NCBI GenBank assembly: GCA_016787895.1
Contig: JAEUTN010000004.1
Location: 1 to 48,244 of the forward strand
Length of the DNA stretch: 48,244 nt
Origin: Bacteroidia bacterium
GTDB lineage: Bacteria > Bacteroidota > Bacteroidia > B-17B0 > Aurantibacillaceae
Direction of reading: 5' to 3'
The translations under genes were made by a program, and so were the position numbers. Within the stretch, counting starts at the first letter, position 1; every line of letters starts with the position of its first letter. Shown one piece after another: positions 7,064-15,367 of this stretch. The notes under the pieces were generated by a model that saw nothing but the letters and a program-made list of their open reading frames with translations, had not been told where the DNA came from and searched no databases.

Positions 7064-8224
7064 ATGATCAGTACCGAAACCAACACCCTCTCGCTTTTAC
7101 TCGATTCGGATAGCCTTAGCCCGGCCTTGAAGGCCATTGCCCGTAAGGTATACAACCAACAACGTATTTCAGCGGAAGAAGGAATTCTATTATACAAACA
7201 AGCAGAGCTTGGTTTTTTAGGCATCCTGGCCAATCACATCCGTGAGGAGAAAAACGGCAACAAGGTGTATTTTAACCACAATTTTCATGTGGAACCCACC
7301 AATGTGTGTGTGTATTCCTGCGCCTTTTGTTCGTATTCACGTTTGATCAAAAACCGTGAGGACGGCTGGGAATTGTCGGTCGATCAAATCATGAACATCA
7401 TCAAAGGGTACGACCGTCAGCCCGTTACCGAAGTACATATTACCGGTGGTGTGGTGCCAAAACAGGACCTGGCTTTTTACAAGGAATTGTTCGAACGCAT
7501 TAAAGCACACCGTCCTGATTTGCACATCAAAGCCCTCACCCCGGTTGAGTTTCATTATATTTTTAAAAAGGCCAAGGTCAGCTATGAAGAAGGATTGAAG
7601 ATTTTGAAAGAAGCCGGGTTAAACAGTTTGCCGGGTGGCGGAGCCGAAATTTTTGACGAAGGCATACGCGATCAAATTGCCGGAGGAAAATGCACAAGTG
7701 AGGAATGGCTGCGTTTACATGAAATCTGGCACAATATGGGCGGACATTCCAATGCCACCATGTTATACGGGCATATTGAAACGTTTGAGCACCGCATCGA
7801 TCATATGGAACGCCTGAGAACATTGCAGGACAAGACCGGAGGATTTAATGCCTTTATTCCGCTTAAATTCAGAAACAAAGACAATCAAATGTCGCACGTG
7901 CCTGAGGTGAGTGTTGTAGAGGATTTAAGAAATTACGCCATTTCGCGCATCTATCTCGATAATTTTGCACACATTAAGGCTTACTGGGCTATGATTGGAA
8001 GAAGCACCGCTCAGTTGTCCTTACAATTTGGAACCGATGATTTGGACGGCACCATTGATGATACCACAAAAATATACAGCATGGCCGGTTCTGAAGAACA
8101 GCATCCCAAAATGAGTACAGCGGAATTGGTAGAACTGATTCAAACAGCCGGAAGAACTCCGGTGGAACGGGATACACTTTACCATGTGGTAAAAGATTAT
8201 TCAAAACAACAAACAAATCCATAA
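7064..8224 (+). CDS. mqnE: Aminofutalosine synthase MqnE (radical SAM)
   Basis: A 386-residue radical SAM enzyme that joins the enolpyruvyl-benzoate product of MqnA to the SAM-derived adenosyl moiety, giving aminofutalosine, an early step of the futalosine menaquinone pathway. The iron-sulfur motif CxxxCxxC uses C82, C86 and C89. 'SLPGGGAEIF' at 188-197 and 'GGHSNATMLYGHIET' near 225 are characteristic of MqnE and set it apart from MqnC. The length is normal. It ends 2 bp before the DUF3078 gene, so the two are probably co-transcribed. The other futalosine genes (mqnA, B, C, D) are not in the window. A UbiX-family gene lies ~1.7 kb downstream. Confidence 0.92.
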   Translation: MISTETNTLSLLLDSDSLSPALKAIARKVYNQQRISAEEGILLYKQAELGFLGILANHIREEKNGNKVYFNHNFHVEPTNVCVYSCAFCSYSRLIKNREDGWELSVDQIMNIIKGYDRQPVTEVHITGGVVPKQDLAFYKELFERIKAHRPDLHIKALTPVEFHYIFKKAKVSYEEGLKILKEAGLNSLPGGGAEIFDEGIRDQIAGGKCTSEEWLRLHEIWHNMGGHSNATMLYGHIETFEHRIDHMERLRTLQDKTGGFNAFIPLKFRNKDNQMSHVPEVSVVEDLRNYAISRIYLDNFAHIKAYWAMIGRSTAQLSLQFGTDDLDGTIDDTTKIYSMAGSEEQHPKMSTAELVELIQTAGRTPVERDTLYHVVKDYSKQQTNP

Positions 8225-8226
8225 GT

Positions 8227-9195
8227 ATGAAAAACATCTACACCCTATTCTTCTTGTTTCTTCTGGCCGGAGCATTTGCTCAGGATTCAACATCAACTGC
8301 ACCTGCAGCAAAAGACACCTCCTGGAAAACCACAGGTTTGTTTGGTTTAAATTTTTCTCAAACCCAGTTAAGCAATTGGTCAGGTGGGGGCCAAAACAAC
8401 ATTGCGATTAACGGATTGATTAATTACCAGGCCATTTACCAAAAAGGCAAACATTTTTGGGAATCAAAGCTGGATGCTCAGTTTGGTTTAATCAGAACCG
8501 GTGAATCCTCTGTGTTTAAAAAGAACCTAGACCAATTATTGTTTTTAACCAAATACAACTTAAACACCAGCAATAAAAACTGGTTTTACTCGGCGCAGGC
8601 TGACTACAGAACACAATTTGCTCCCGGTTATGTGTACAGCGGGGATTCCATTGTGGGAAGAGCGACCTCGGACATCAACTCCCCGGGTTACATACAGTTG
8701 GCCCTGGGTATGGATTACAAGCCCACCTCCTACTTTTCGTTTAACATTGCCCCTTTGGCCGGAAAAATTACCATCGTCAACCGTCAGTATTTGGCCGATG
8801 CAGGTGCCTATGGCGTACAGAAGGCGGAAACAGACGCGGTAACCGGAGCCATTACCAAGCCCGGGCAAAGGGTGCGTTACGAATTCGGGGGAAGAATTGT
8901 GGTAAAGTTCAAAAAGGAACTGGTGAAAAATGTCACACTCGATTCTTACCTCGATTTGTTCTCTAATTACATGAACAATCCTGAAAACATCGACGTGGTG
9001 TTTAATAACTTATTGAATATTAAACTCAACAAATTTTTCTCCTTCACCATCTTGTCTCAGATGCTTTACGATAATGATATTGTGACTCTGAAAGATAATA
9101 ACAACAATGGATTGTTTGATGATCCGGGAGACATTAATGGTCCACGCCTGCAAATGATGAACACCTTTGCCTTTGGACTCACCTACAAGTTTTAA
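8227..9195 (+). CDS. DUF3078 domain outer-membrane protein
   Basis: A 322-residue exported protein. A signal peptide occupies residues 1-18, ending AFAQ. The mature part starts with 'WKTTGLFGLNFSQTQLSNWSGGG', shown here in two parts: 'WKTTGLFGLNFSQ' and 'TQLSNWSGGG', the DUF3078 signature, followed by alternating aromatic/polar strands and a C-terminal 'FAFGLTYKF'. This pattern, ending in Phe, is typical of an outer-membrane beta-barrel. Its biochemical role is unknown. It begins 2 bp after the mqnE stop, so it likely shares the mqnE transcript; the pairing does not by itself tie it to menaquinone synthesis. Confidence 0.85.
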   Translation: MKNIYTLFFLFLLAGAFAQDSTSTAPAAKDTSWKTTGLFGLNFSQTQLSNWSGGGQNNIAINGLINYQAIYQKGKHFWESKLDAQFGLIRTGESSVFKKNLDQLLFLTKYNLNTSNKNWFYSAQADYRTQFAPGYVYSGDSIVGRATSDINSPGYIQLALGMDYKPTSYFSFNIAPLAGKITIVNRQYLADAGAYGVQKAETDAVTGAITKPGQRVRYEFGGRIVVKFKKELVKNVTLDSYLDLFSNYMNNPENIDVVFNNLLNIKLNKFFSFTILSQMLYDNDIVTLKDNNNNGLFDDPGDINGPRLQMMNTFAFGLTYKF

Positions 9196-9220
9196 ATTCA
9201 TCGCAATTCAATAATTTTCA

Positions 9221-9287
9221 AATCTTGAATATCGAATCTTGAATCTTGAATAGCGAATTTTGAATCTTGAATAGCAAATCTTGAATC
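9221..9287. repeat. Degenerate 7-bp-phased tandem repeat
   Basis: TCTTGAAT occurs at 9223, 9237, 9244, 9265 and 9279, with a TTTTGAAT variant at 9258. All spacings are multiples of 7. The repeat ends 8 bp before the ATG of the next gene, so its length would set the 5' leader of that mRNA. Confidence 0.8.
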
Positions 9288-9294
9288 CCCCACC

Positions 9295-9948
9295 ATGCGA
9301 CCTTTATTCCTTGTTCTTTTTCTTTTGTTCTACAGAAGTTATAATGCTCAGGATCCAAGCATTTTTACCTTAAAAGGCGCTATTGGCATTAACGGTTGCC
9401 AGGTTCATGGTGATACTTATGATGGTTACGATAAAGGCGGATTGTTTACAGGGCTTTGTGTAAACGCAGGGCTGAGTAAAATGCACAACTTTGAATTGGG
9501 TTTTTATTTTTCTCAAAAAGGAGCCCGAAAAAATTCCAATCCCAGCAAAGGCGATTACGATTCCTATTACCTGAATTTGAATTATCTGGATATGCCCCTG
9601 CTCTACCGTTTAAACCTGAATAAACGGTGGTTTATTACTATAGGCCCTTCCGTCGCCTACCTTATCAGTTACAAAGAAATGGATGATGGCACCGATGTTA
9701 CCGGGACTTCCATGGGTAATGATTTTGAAAAGTTTGAATTTGCCATCAATGCGGGATTGGGTGCCAAAATTAAAAGTGGTTTTGAAGTGGAACTGCGCAG
9801 TACCAATTCATTGTTACCAGTTCACAATTATGGCGTGGGCAGCAGCAATGTGTATTACCAAAACCCCATTGCCCAATTGTTTAATGAAGGTTTTTACAAC
9901 AATATCCTTACCTTGTTTGTTAGCTATACCATAAAAAAGAAAGCGTGA
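9295..9948 (+). CDS. Outer-membrane beta-barrel protein (PorT-like)
   Basis: A 217-residue exported protein with a signal peptide (1-18, ending YNAQ). The mature protein has alternating amphipathic strands such as 'LNYLDMPLLYRLNLNKRWFITIGP', here best seen as 'YLDMPLLYRLN' and 'WFITIGPSVAYL'. This 'YLxxPLL' plus 'GPxxxYL' pattern is characteristic of the small Bacteroidota outer-membrane barrel family that includes PorT. The specific function is unknown. The stop codon overlaps the GTG start of ubiX by 4 bp (GTGA), so the two are translationally coupled. A 7-bp repeat lies directly upstream. Confidence 0.8.
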   Translation: MRPLFLVLFLLFYRSYNAQDPSIFTLKGAIGINGCQVHGDTYDGYDKGGLFTGLCVNAGLSKMHNFELGFYFSQKGARKNSNPSKGDYDSYYLNLNYLDMPLLYRLNLNKRWFITIGPSVAYLISYKEMDDGTDVTGTSMGNDFEKFEFAINAGLGAKIKSGFEVELRSTNSLLPVHNYGVGSSNVYYQNPIAQLFNEGFYNNILTLFVSYTIKKKA

Positions 9949-10511
9949 ATACCAAACATAAAATAGTGGTGGCCATAAGCGGGGCAAGCGGAAGCATTTA
10001 CGCTAAAGTTTTGTTGGACAAGTTACAGTTATTAAAAAACCAGACCGAAGTGGTGGACCTGGTGTTTAGTAAAAATGCTCTGGAGGTTTGGCAGCACGAG
10101 TTGGGAAACGAAGCTTACAAAAACTATCCTTTCAGAACCTTTGAAAAGCACGATTTTTCAGCGCCCTTTGCTTCTGGCTCTGCTAAATACACAGCTATGC
10201 TTATTTGTCCCTGCAGTATGGGTACCTTAGGACGCATTGCCAATGGTATCAGCGACGACCTGGTAACTCGCGCCGCCGATGTGATGTTGAAAGAGAGAAG
10301 AAAACTCGTTTTAGTGACCAGAGAAACGCCTCTGAACCTGATTCACATCAACAACATGAAAGCGGTTACAGAAGCCGGAGGTATTATTTGTCCGGCCAGC
10401 CCTTCTTTTTATTCCAGACCCAAAACCTATGAGGACATTGCAGCCACAGTGATAGACCGTGTGATTGATTTAATTGGTTTGCAAAACGAAACTTACCGTT
10501 GGGGGAAATAA
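9945..10511 (+). CDS. ubiX: UbiX-family flavin prenyltransferase
   Basis: A 188-residue flavoprotein. 'AISGASGSIYA' (10-20) is the FMN-binding motif. 'CPCSMGTLGRIANGISDDLVTR', in parts 'CPCSMGTLGRIANG' and 'ISDDLVTRAAD', together with 'RKLVLVTRETPL' and 'PASPSFYSRP' are conserved UbiX segments. The enzyme prenylates FMN to make the cofactor (prFMN) of UbiD-type decarboxylases. It starts with GTG overlapping the preceding barrel gene by 4 bp. Given mqnE nearby, it may supply prFMN for the UbiD-like decarboxylase of the late futalosine pathway (MqnL, partner MqnM); that is inference from proximity. It is convergent with the cupin gene, 9 bp away. Confidence 0.9.
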   Translation: MNTKHKIVVAISGASGSIYAKVLLDKLQLLKNQTEVVDLVFSKNALEVWQHELGNEAYKNYPFRTFEKHDFSAPFASGSAKYTAMLICPCSMGTLGRIANGISDDLVTRAADVMLKERRKLVLVTRETPLNLIHINNMKAVTEAGGIICPASPSFYSRPKTYEDIAATVIDRVIDLIGLQNETYRWGK

Positions 10512-10520
10512 ACAACCAAG

Positions 10521-10850
10521 CTAATCGACAATTAACACACTGGCGCCTTCATGCGATACTGCTTTATGTGCCATTGAACCATCTCCAACAACATAAACAG
10601 AGCCCTTATGTAGTGATTGAACCGTGTTATCCTTATGCTCAAGCACAAGTTCACCCGAAAGCACAAACACCAGGTGTCCTTTTTCGCACCAATGGTCAGC
10701 CAGATAATTTGCAGAGTAATCCACTTGCCTGATTTTTATGGATCCCAAAACCTGTGTTTTGATGTTGGCGTAACCGCTTAATCCATCAACTCTCTCAGCG
10801 GAAACATAATCCCACTGAAAGGACTTTGGGAGAAGGTGTTCTATAATCAT
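10521..10850 (-). CDS. Small cupin-fold protein (DHCW-motif type)
   Basis: A 109-residue single-domain cupin. 'ADHWCEKGHLVFVLSGEL' (51-68) matches the DHCW-motif cupin family and supplies His/Cys residues for a metal-binding beta-barrel. 'GDGSMAHKAVS' near the C-terminus fits the second cupin motif. No signal peptide is present, so it should be cytosolic. Substrate and role are unknown. It is convergent with ubiX and its nearest upstream neighbour is 140 bp away; the intervening 10851-10991 is AT-rich, without a recognisable promoter box. Confidence 0.82.
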   Translation of the reverse strand: MIIEHLLPKSFQWDYVSAERVDGLSGYANIKTQVLGSIKIRQVDYSANYLADHWCEKGHLVFVLSGELVLEHKDNTVQSLHKGSVYVVGDGSMAHKAVSHEGASVLIVD

Positions 10851-10991
10851 GGAAGTAAAATTTAAAAGCGGATAAATAAGAAATGAACCATTTATAAATA
10901 AAAGAATTATTTATATCCCATATTTAATTGCTTAGTCTTTAGGCGAGCAAACACTTCTCTATTCAAACAAACCATTCTGGTCCCATGCGGC

Positions 10992-12572
10992 TTATTCAAC
11001 AAGTAATTTAAAATTGCGAAAGGATTTCTTGTTAGAAATGTTAAGAAGGTAGAGGCCCTGAGCAAGATCTTTTAACGGCAGCTGAACTTCACCACCGGTT
11101 GTTTTGAACTCCAGGATAGTTTTCCCATTAATGCTGGTGAGAATCACATCACAAGTCTCTATCGTACGGAGCATTACATATCCACTGGCGGGATTAGGAT
11201 AGAGATGAATGCCATAATCAGTCGTCAGTTCATCCATTCCTACTGAAAGCTTATTTATTTTCAGTACAAAAGCATCATGAAAGCCCTGAGGCAATGATTG
11301 CAAAGTGTAAGTCCCCGCAGTTCCGGTTCCAAAATACGCCGTGCTTGAAAAATATCCACTGACATGAATGGCACCGTCTGCACCAACTGCAACTGCAGTT
11401 GCAAAATCCTGGTGATTTCCTCCGAACCTTCGGGCACCGTAAAAATCACCATCTTCGTTCAGTAAAAGCAAAAAACCATTGACGCTGCCCTGACAGGTCA
11501 GGCTATACGTTGCTTGACCAGGATCAAAATCTGCGCTGAGCTGAAAAGCTCCGGAAATGCAAATGTATCCTGCTTCACTCGCATCAAGGCCGTAAACCCA
11601 ATCAGCATCTGAGCCTCCGAAATTTTGAAGCCACAATCGACTTCCGTTTGAGCTAATTTTTTGTATGTAAACGTCGGCATTGCCCGCGGTAGCAATGGTT
11701 TGTGTTCCGGCTCCGGCATCAAAATCAGTATAGGAATTAAAGGAGCCGGTGGCATAAACATTACCGGAAGCATCAAGGGCGATGGCATTGGCTTTCGGCG
11801 CCTGAGTCCACAAGATATTTCCCATTGAATCGAATTTTGAAATGCCCAGACCGCTGTTTGTATAAATAAAACCCTGAGCGTCCACTTTTATATCATAGGA
11901 TCCAAACTTAAAACAATTCATAAAATTCCCATTATTGTCAAGCTTTACCAGCATGGGCTCATTGTGAGCGAATCCCAAAGTATGGGTGGCAGGACCAGGA
12001 TCCATATCCACTGTGTCCATATCAATATATCCTAATACATAAACATTCCCAAAAACGTCAAGAGCAATTTCCGTCGCCTCATCCCAATTTTTTCCACCAA
12101 AATTTTTCAGCCAGAGTAAATTACCATTCACATTAAGTTTTGCAACGAAGACATCAAACATCCCGTTACCATTAAGTGTTGCAGCACTGTTACTGACTTG
12201 CAATTGTTGTGCGTAGGTTCCTGTAACGTACACATTGCCAGAATTGTCGGTAATTATCCCTTTCCCATCGGTATCTCCCCAACCATCAAATCCCACAACC
12301 CACTTAAAGTTTCCAGCAGAGTCGAGTTTGCTGACAAAGGCGCTTTGCATTTGTGCTAACTTAAAGATGCCCGGACCGGGGTCAAAATCTGTTGAATCGC
12401 CCGATCGGCCGGTTGTAAAAACATTGCCCTGCTGATCGACGCAAAGATCGTGTACAAATTCGTCGTCATTGCTTTTAAACGATTTAACCCAATCTATATC
12501 CTGCGCTGTGAGAGGCGCACGGTTTAAAAAGAATAGGCAAATTAAGGTAATTATAAGAAGCCTGGATTTCAT
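10992..12572 (-). CDS. Secreted SBBP beta-propeller protein with T9SS type A sorting domain
   Basis: A 526-residue exported protein. A signal peptide covers about 1-23 (ending LTAQ). The body is built from seven-bladed-propeller (SBBP) repeats recognisable by 'GNVYVTGTY', 'GNVYVLGYI' and 'GNVYATGSF' strands, each followed by a Ca-binding-like DFDPG/DMDPG/DFDAG loop (STDFDPGPG, TVDMDPGPA, YTDFDAGAG, SADFDPGQA). The last ~75 residues are a type A T9SS tail ('LYPNPASGYVML' ... 'LAQGLYLLNI' ... 'FRNFKLLVE'). It should be secreted and attached to, or released from, the surface. The ligand is unknown. It is transcribed alone. Confidence 0.88.
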   Translation of the reverse strand: MKSRLLIITLICLFFLNRAPLTAQDIDWVKSFKSNDDEFVHDLCVDQQGNVFTTGRSGDSTDFDPGPGIFKLAQMQSAFVSKLDSAGNFKWVVGFDGWGDTDGKGIITDNSGNVYVTGTYAQQLQVSNSAATLNGNGMFDVFVAKLNVNGNLLWLKNFGGKNWDEATEIALDVFGNVYVLGYIDMDTVDMDPGPATHTLGFAHNEPMLVKLDNNGNFMNCFKFGSYDIKVDAQGFIYTNSGLGISKFDSMGNILWTQAPKANAIALDASGNVYATGSFNSYTDFDAGAGTQTIATAGNADVYIQKISSNGSRLWLQNFGGSDADWVYGLDASEAGYICISGAFQLSADFDPGQATYSLTCQGSVNGFLLLLNEDGDFYGARRFGGNHQDFATAVAVGADGAIHVSGYFSSTAYFGTGTAGTYTLQSLPQGFHDAFVLKINKLSVGMDELTTDYGIHLYPNPASGYVMLRTIETCDVILTSINGKTILEFKTTGGEVQLPLKDLAQGLYLLNISNKKSFRNFKLLVE

Positions 12573-12584
12573 GGGTATTTCTTA

Positions 12585-12602
12585 CGTATACTTAAATATA
12601 CG
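12585..12602. promoter_or_regulatory. Operator-like inverted repeat upstream of the SBBP gene
   Basis: CGTATA (12585-12590) and TATACG (12597-12602) form an 18-bp near-palindrome 12 bp upstream of the minus-strand start codon. It overlaps a weak -7-like TATATTTA. Its position would suit a regulator-binding site, but no regulator is known. Confidence 0.35.
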
Positions 12603-12681
12603 AATTTTAAGTGTTTGTAAATCTGTTTATTCCTTTATTTCTATAATCTGTATTTGCCCCGAAAGGAATTCAGATGGATGA

Positions 12682-13938
12682 TTATTCAATACATTTTAGA
12701 ACCCAATTTATGAAATCTATAGGCTCAACTATTGACCATGAATGTGGATGTCGGTTTCCTTCAATCCTATACCCTTTTTGATAGTTGTTTATAAACTCTG
12801 CTTTTTTATTACCCATATCATTTAATTTTTGAATCATAGCCGTTTGATCAAGTGCATTTAAGTCATAAGCGTCAACATCACGGTTTTTCATCCACCACAC
12901 AGGGTCAACGTCTGCATAAATTCTTATTGGTGTGTGTATTAAATACTTCGCGTTTCCACCATCATTTAAATGGTGGCTGTATGGAGAATAATAATTGTAT
13001 AAATTTCCGGGACTATCAGGGGTGCCTTTACAATATTTTTCAAGTTCTTTCGTACCATAAGCCGGTTCATTTTGCCCCGGATTTTTACTGAGCTTACGCT
13101 TAAAATTATTATAGATATTTGCTAAATCACATGGTCCGTCACAATTGAATACAGCACGGGGAACGATAACCGTTTTTGTTGAATCTTGATTTGCAAATTC
13201 TGCATAGCGCAAACTAAAAATTCCACCCATTGACCAACCCCCCAACACAAATTTATTTTCAGGCAATTTATATTTTTTAATTGCGGAACTGATCATTGCA
13301 TTCATCAAATCCAATACAGGGTCAATAAGCGTTAATCTTTGATTTATTGAAAAAACCAATACAGCAAGATGATTTTTTATGGCAAGTTCACAGATTGAAC
13401 TTGTACTGCTTAAATTATACTCTGTGCTTGACCATGTTCCTGGTAGTAGGATTATAGTTCCTCTTATTTCACCATCAGGAATAAGCGCATCATAATATAA
13501 TTCTTTTCTGTTATTATCTCCGACATAGATGTTTGTACTATCGTTATCGGAAATGACCGTTCTGCTGAGTTTTTTCAATAAACCTGGGCTCAAAAACAAG
13601 GGCTCTCCATCTCTGAAATTTCCTTTTAAACTTCTGTCACCCCAAAAGCTAAACGCTCCATAACCATTTGGTTTTCCATGCTTCATTTCCCCCTTATAAA
13701 TGGAAGTCCTTTTTCCTTTTGTATATCCAAGCATAGTGCCTTTGCCATTTGCAAAACCATCTTTACATCCTCCGGTCCAGTACACACTGTCCTCAGAAAA
13801 CGTATGTTTAAACCAAACTGTGCAGCCGGATTTTGAATCTTTCAAAAACTTACCTTCCAAGTCCTGAGCTGTGCTATTTTGATTAACACCTATTAGAAGG
13901 CTGAAAGCCAATATTCTTAGTGTACTATTGAATTTCAT
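12682..13938 (-). CDS. Secreted MORN-repeat alpha/beta hydrolase
   Basis: A 418-residue exported protein with a signal peptide to about residue 25 (ending STAQ). Residues ~53-112 contain MORN-like repeats ('FANGKGTMLGYTKG', 'IYKGEMKHGKPNGYGAF', 'LKGNFRDGE'). Residues ~150-418 are an alpha/beta-hydrolase domain: the nucleophile elbow GWSMG places Ser236, 'IYADVDPVWW' probably carries the acid, and His397 or His399 in 'HPHSW' can complete the triad. The substrate could be an ester or peptide and is not identifiable. The gene is visibly richer in A+T than its neighbours, which fits recent acquisition. It has no evident operon partner; 13939-14149 holds no convincing gene. Confidence 0.75.
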   Translation of the reverse strand: MKFNSTLRILAFSLLIGVNQNSTAQDLEGKFLKDSKSGCTVWFKHTFSEDSVYWTGGCKDGFANGKGTMLGYTKGKRTSIYKGEMKHGKPNGYGAFSFWGDRSLKGNFRDGEPLFLSPGLLKKLSRTVISDNDSTNIYVGDNNRKELYYDALIPDGEIRGTIILLPGTWSSTEYNLSSTSSICELAIKNHLAVLVFSINQRLTLIDPVLDLMNAMISSAIKKYKLPENKFVLGGWSMGGIFSLRYAEFANQDSTKTVIVPRAVFNCDGPCDLANIYNNFKRKLSKNPGQNEPAYGTKELEKYCKGTPDSPGNLYNYYSPYSHHLNDGGNAKYLIHTPIRIYADVDPVWWMKNRDVDAYDLNALDQTAMIQKLNDMGNKKAEFINNYQKGYRIEGNRHPHSWSIVEPIDFINWVLKCIE

Positions 13939-14149
13939 TGACTTGAATCCGAATGTCCGATTTTATGTTATCGCAGCCTAAACAGAAGCTACTTAAGATA
14001 AAAAGTAATGATACAATTATTATGCTCAAGTCTCCATTGCTTGCTGATAAACACTCTATAGGTGACATATTTCCACTGGCAAATCATTGTCAGCAGTCAC
14101 TACACTTGCAAACCACTTTAATGTCCAAACTTAAAATATAAACGTTTGC

Positions 14150-14482
14150 TTAAAATCGAATGGCCTTTGCTTCTTTCAACAACTCTTTGGCCTTTTTCCA
14201 GTCGGGGAGTTCATTCGCATCGTAGGTATAAGTTCGGATTTCTTTGGCAATCTCTTTACTGCGTTTCATGGCTTCGAGGTGAGCCCCGCTATGGGCAAAG
14301 GCTTTCAGGCTTTCTTCGTTTGGCCACAAACTCATGGTGTAGTGAGTCGTCCAGATGCCCCGCTTTTTAAACGCAATATGCCCTGTGCCGCGCATCTGTT
14401 TCATGATTTTAAAAGCCGCCGCCGAAAGCGCAAAAAATTTGAAGGGACCTTTTAATTCTAAGGAAGTGATGGTGACTTTCAT
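14150..14482 (-). CDS. DUF3291 / spheroidene-monooxygenase-like small protein
   Basis: A 110-residue cytosolic protein with a dimeric ferredoxin-like (ABM) fold pattern. 'GTGHIAFKKRGIWTTHYTMSLWPNEESLKAFAHSGAH' is recognisable in parts: 'WTTHYTMSLWP' and 'SLKAFAHSGAH' are typical of the DUF3291/CrtA-like group. Members bind heme or act as small monooxygenases, but no such activity can be claimed here. It is monocistronic on the minus strand, 105 bp downstream of the TPM gene at 14588. Confidence 0.65.
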   Translation of the reverse strand: MKVTITSLELKGPFKFFALSAAAFKIMKQMRGTGHIAFKKRGIWTTHYTMSLWPNEESLKAFAHSGAHLEAMKRSKEIAKEIRTYTYDANELPDWKKAKELLKEAKAIRF

Positions 14483-14505
14483 TTTCTGAAACTACAACTG
14501 AAACT

Positions 14506-14585
14506 TCAAACAATAAACCCGAAACCCGGAATAAGGAACCATATTTCAAAACAAGGAACAATGAACAAGGAACCTGGAACACTTA
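14506..14585. repeat. Degenerate GGAAC-rich simple repeat
   Basis: Short A-rich units of the kind AAGGAAC, AACAAGGAAC and CCTGGAAC recur between the two genes. The period is not constant. It resembles the other low-complexity spacers at 9221-9287 and 22909-22951. Confidence 0.4.
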
Positions 14586-14587
14586 GC

Positions 14588-15367
14588 CTACCAACTCCCC
14601 CCTGAGCCCCCTCCGCCTCCGCTGCCTCCTCCGAAGCCTCCGAAGCCTCCGCCTCCACCCCCGCCAAATCCTCCGCCTCCGCCAAAACCTCTGCCAAATC
14701 CACCCATCATGCTGCCCCAAAACATACCACGGCTCACATCCCGTCCCAGCGTTCGTCCACCCTTGGCAAAAATAGCTCTCAGCAAAAAAATCACCGCCAA
14801 AACAATAATGATAATGGTCATGGCTGTATTGTTTTCCTTGTGTTTGGAGCGGGTATAATTTTTGACATTGATTTCTCCTTTGGCCAACTGCATCAAACGC
14901 TCGGTGCTGGCATCCAAAGCCTGGTAATTTTTTCCTGCTTTTAAGTTGGGGTAAAGTTCTTCTTCGCGCACCCGTTTGGTGGCCAAATCGGGTATTGCAC
15001 CTTCAAGACCATAGCCAATGGCGATAAAATCCCTTCCTCCACCCTCCGGTTTTAACTGCAGTAAAATAACGATGCCATTGTTTTTATCTTTTTGTCCAAC
15101 TCCCCACTCGTTAATAATGCCTGTGGCAAATTCCATGGGTTCGTAATTGCCCAATTCATCCACAATCACCACACAAATCTGGTTGGAAGTTTCGTTGCTG
15201 AACACTTCCAGTTTTTCCTCGAGTTGTTGAGCTTCCTGAGCATTTAAAAACTCAGGAAAGTTTTTGGAGAGGTTATTGTACAATTTGGCCGGTACCGGAC
15301 GGGGTGGTAATTGCGCGCTCAATCCCAAAGTAAAAAAACACAGGAGCAGGCTAATGTATTTTTTCAT
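14588..15367 (-). CDS. TPM domain membrane protein with Gly-rich tail (YgcG-like)
   Basis: A 259-residue exported, membrane-anchored protein. The signal peptide spans 1-19 (ending LSAQ) and the TPM domain about 28-165 ('ETSNQICVVIVDEL', 'KNNGIVILLQLKPEG'). One transmembrane helix follows ('TIIIIVLAVIFLLRAIF', ~180-196), then a cytosolic or unstructured tail of almost pure Gly, Phe and Ser that closes with GGSW. TPM proteins have been linked to membrane stress and, in plants, to photosystem repair; the bacterial role is unclear. Its ATG overlaps the stop of the next TPM gene upstream by 4 bp, placing it last in a lemA-TPM-TPM operon. Confidence 0.88.
   Translation of the reverse strand: MKKYISLLLCFFTLGLSAQLPPRPVPAKLYNNLSKNFPEFLNAQEAQQLEEKLEVFSNETSNQICVVIVDELGNYEPMEFATGIINEWGVGQKDKNNGIVILLQLKPEGGGRDFIAIGYGLEGAIPDLATKRVREEELYPNLKAGKNYQALDASTERLMQLAKGEINVKNYTRSKHKENNTAMTIIIIVLAVIFLLRAIFAKGGRTLGRDVSRGMFWGSMMGGFGRGFGGGGGFGGGGGGGFGGFGGGSGGGGGSGGSW

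Noticed and set aside
9221..9287. CRISPR array
   Set aside because: The units are 7-8 bp with no spacers of constant length and no cas gene nearby.
13953..14141. A 62-codon frame between the hydrolase and DUF3291 genes
   Set aside because: No signal, domain or promoter supports it; composition is like the surrounding AT-rich spacer.
14506..14703. A 65-codon Glu/Ala-rich frame at the end of the TPM gene
   Set aside because: It is the shifted reading of the Gly codon run in the TPM tail, which always gives such composition.
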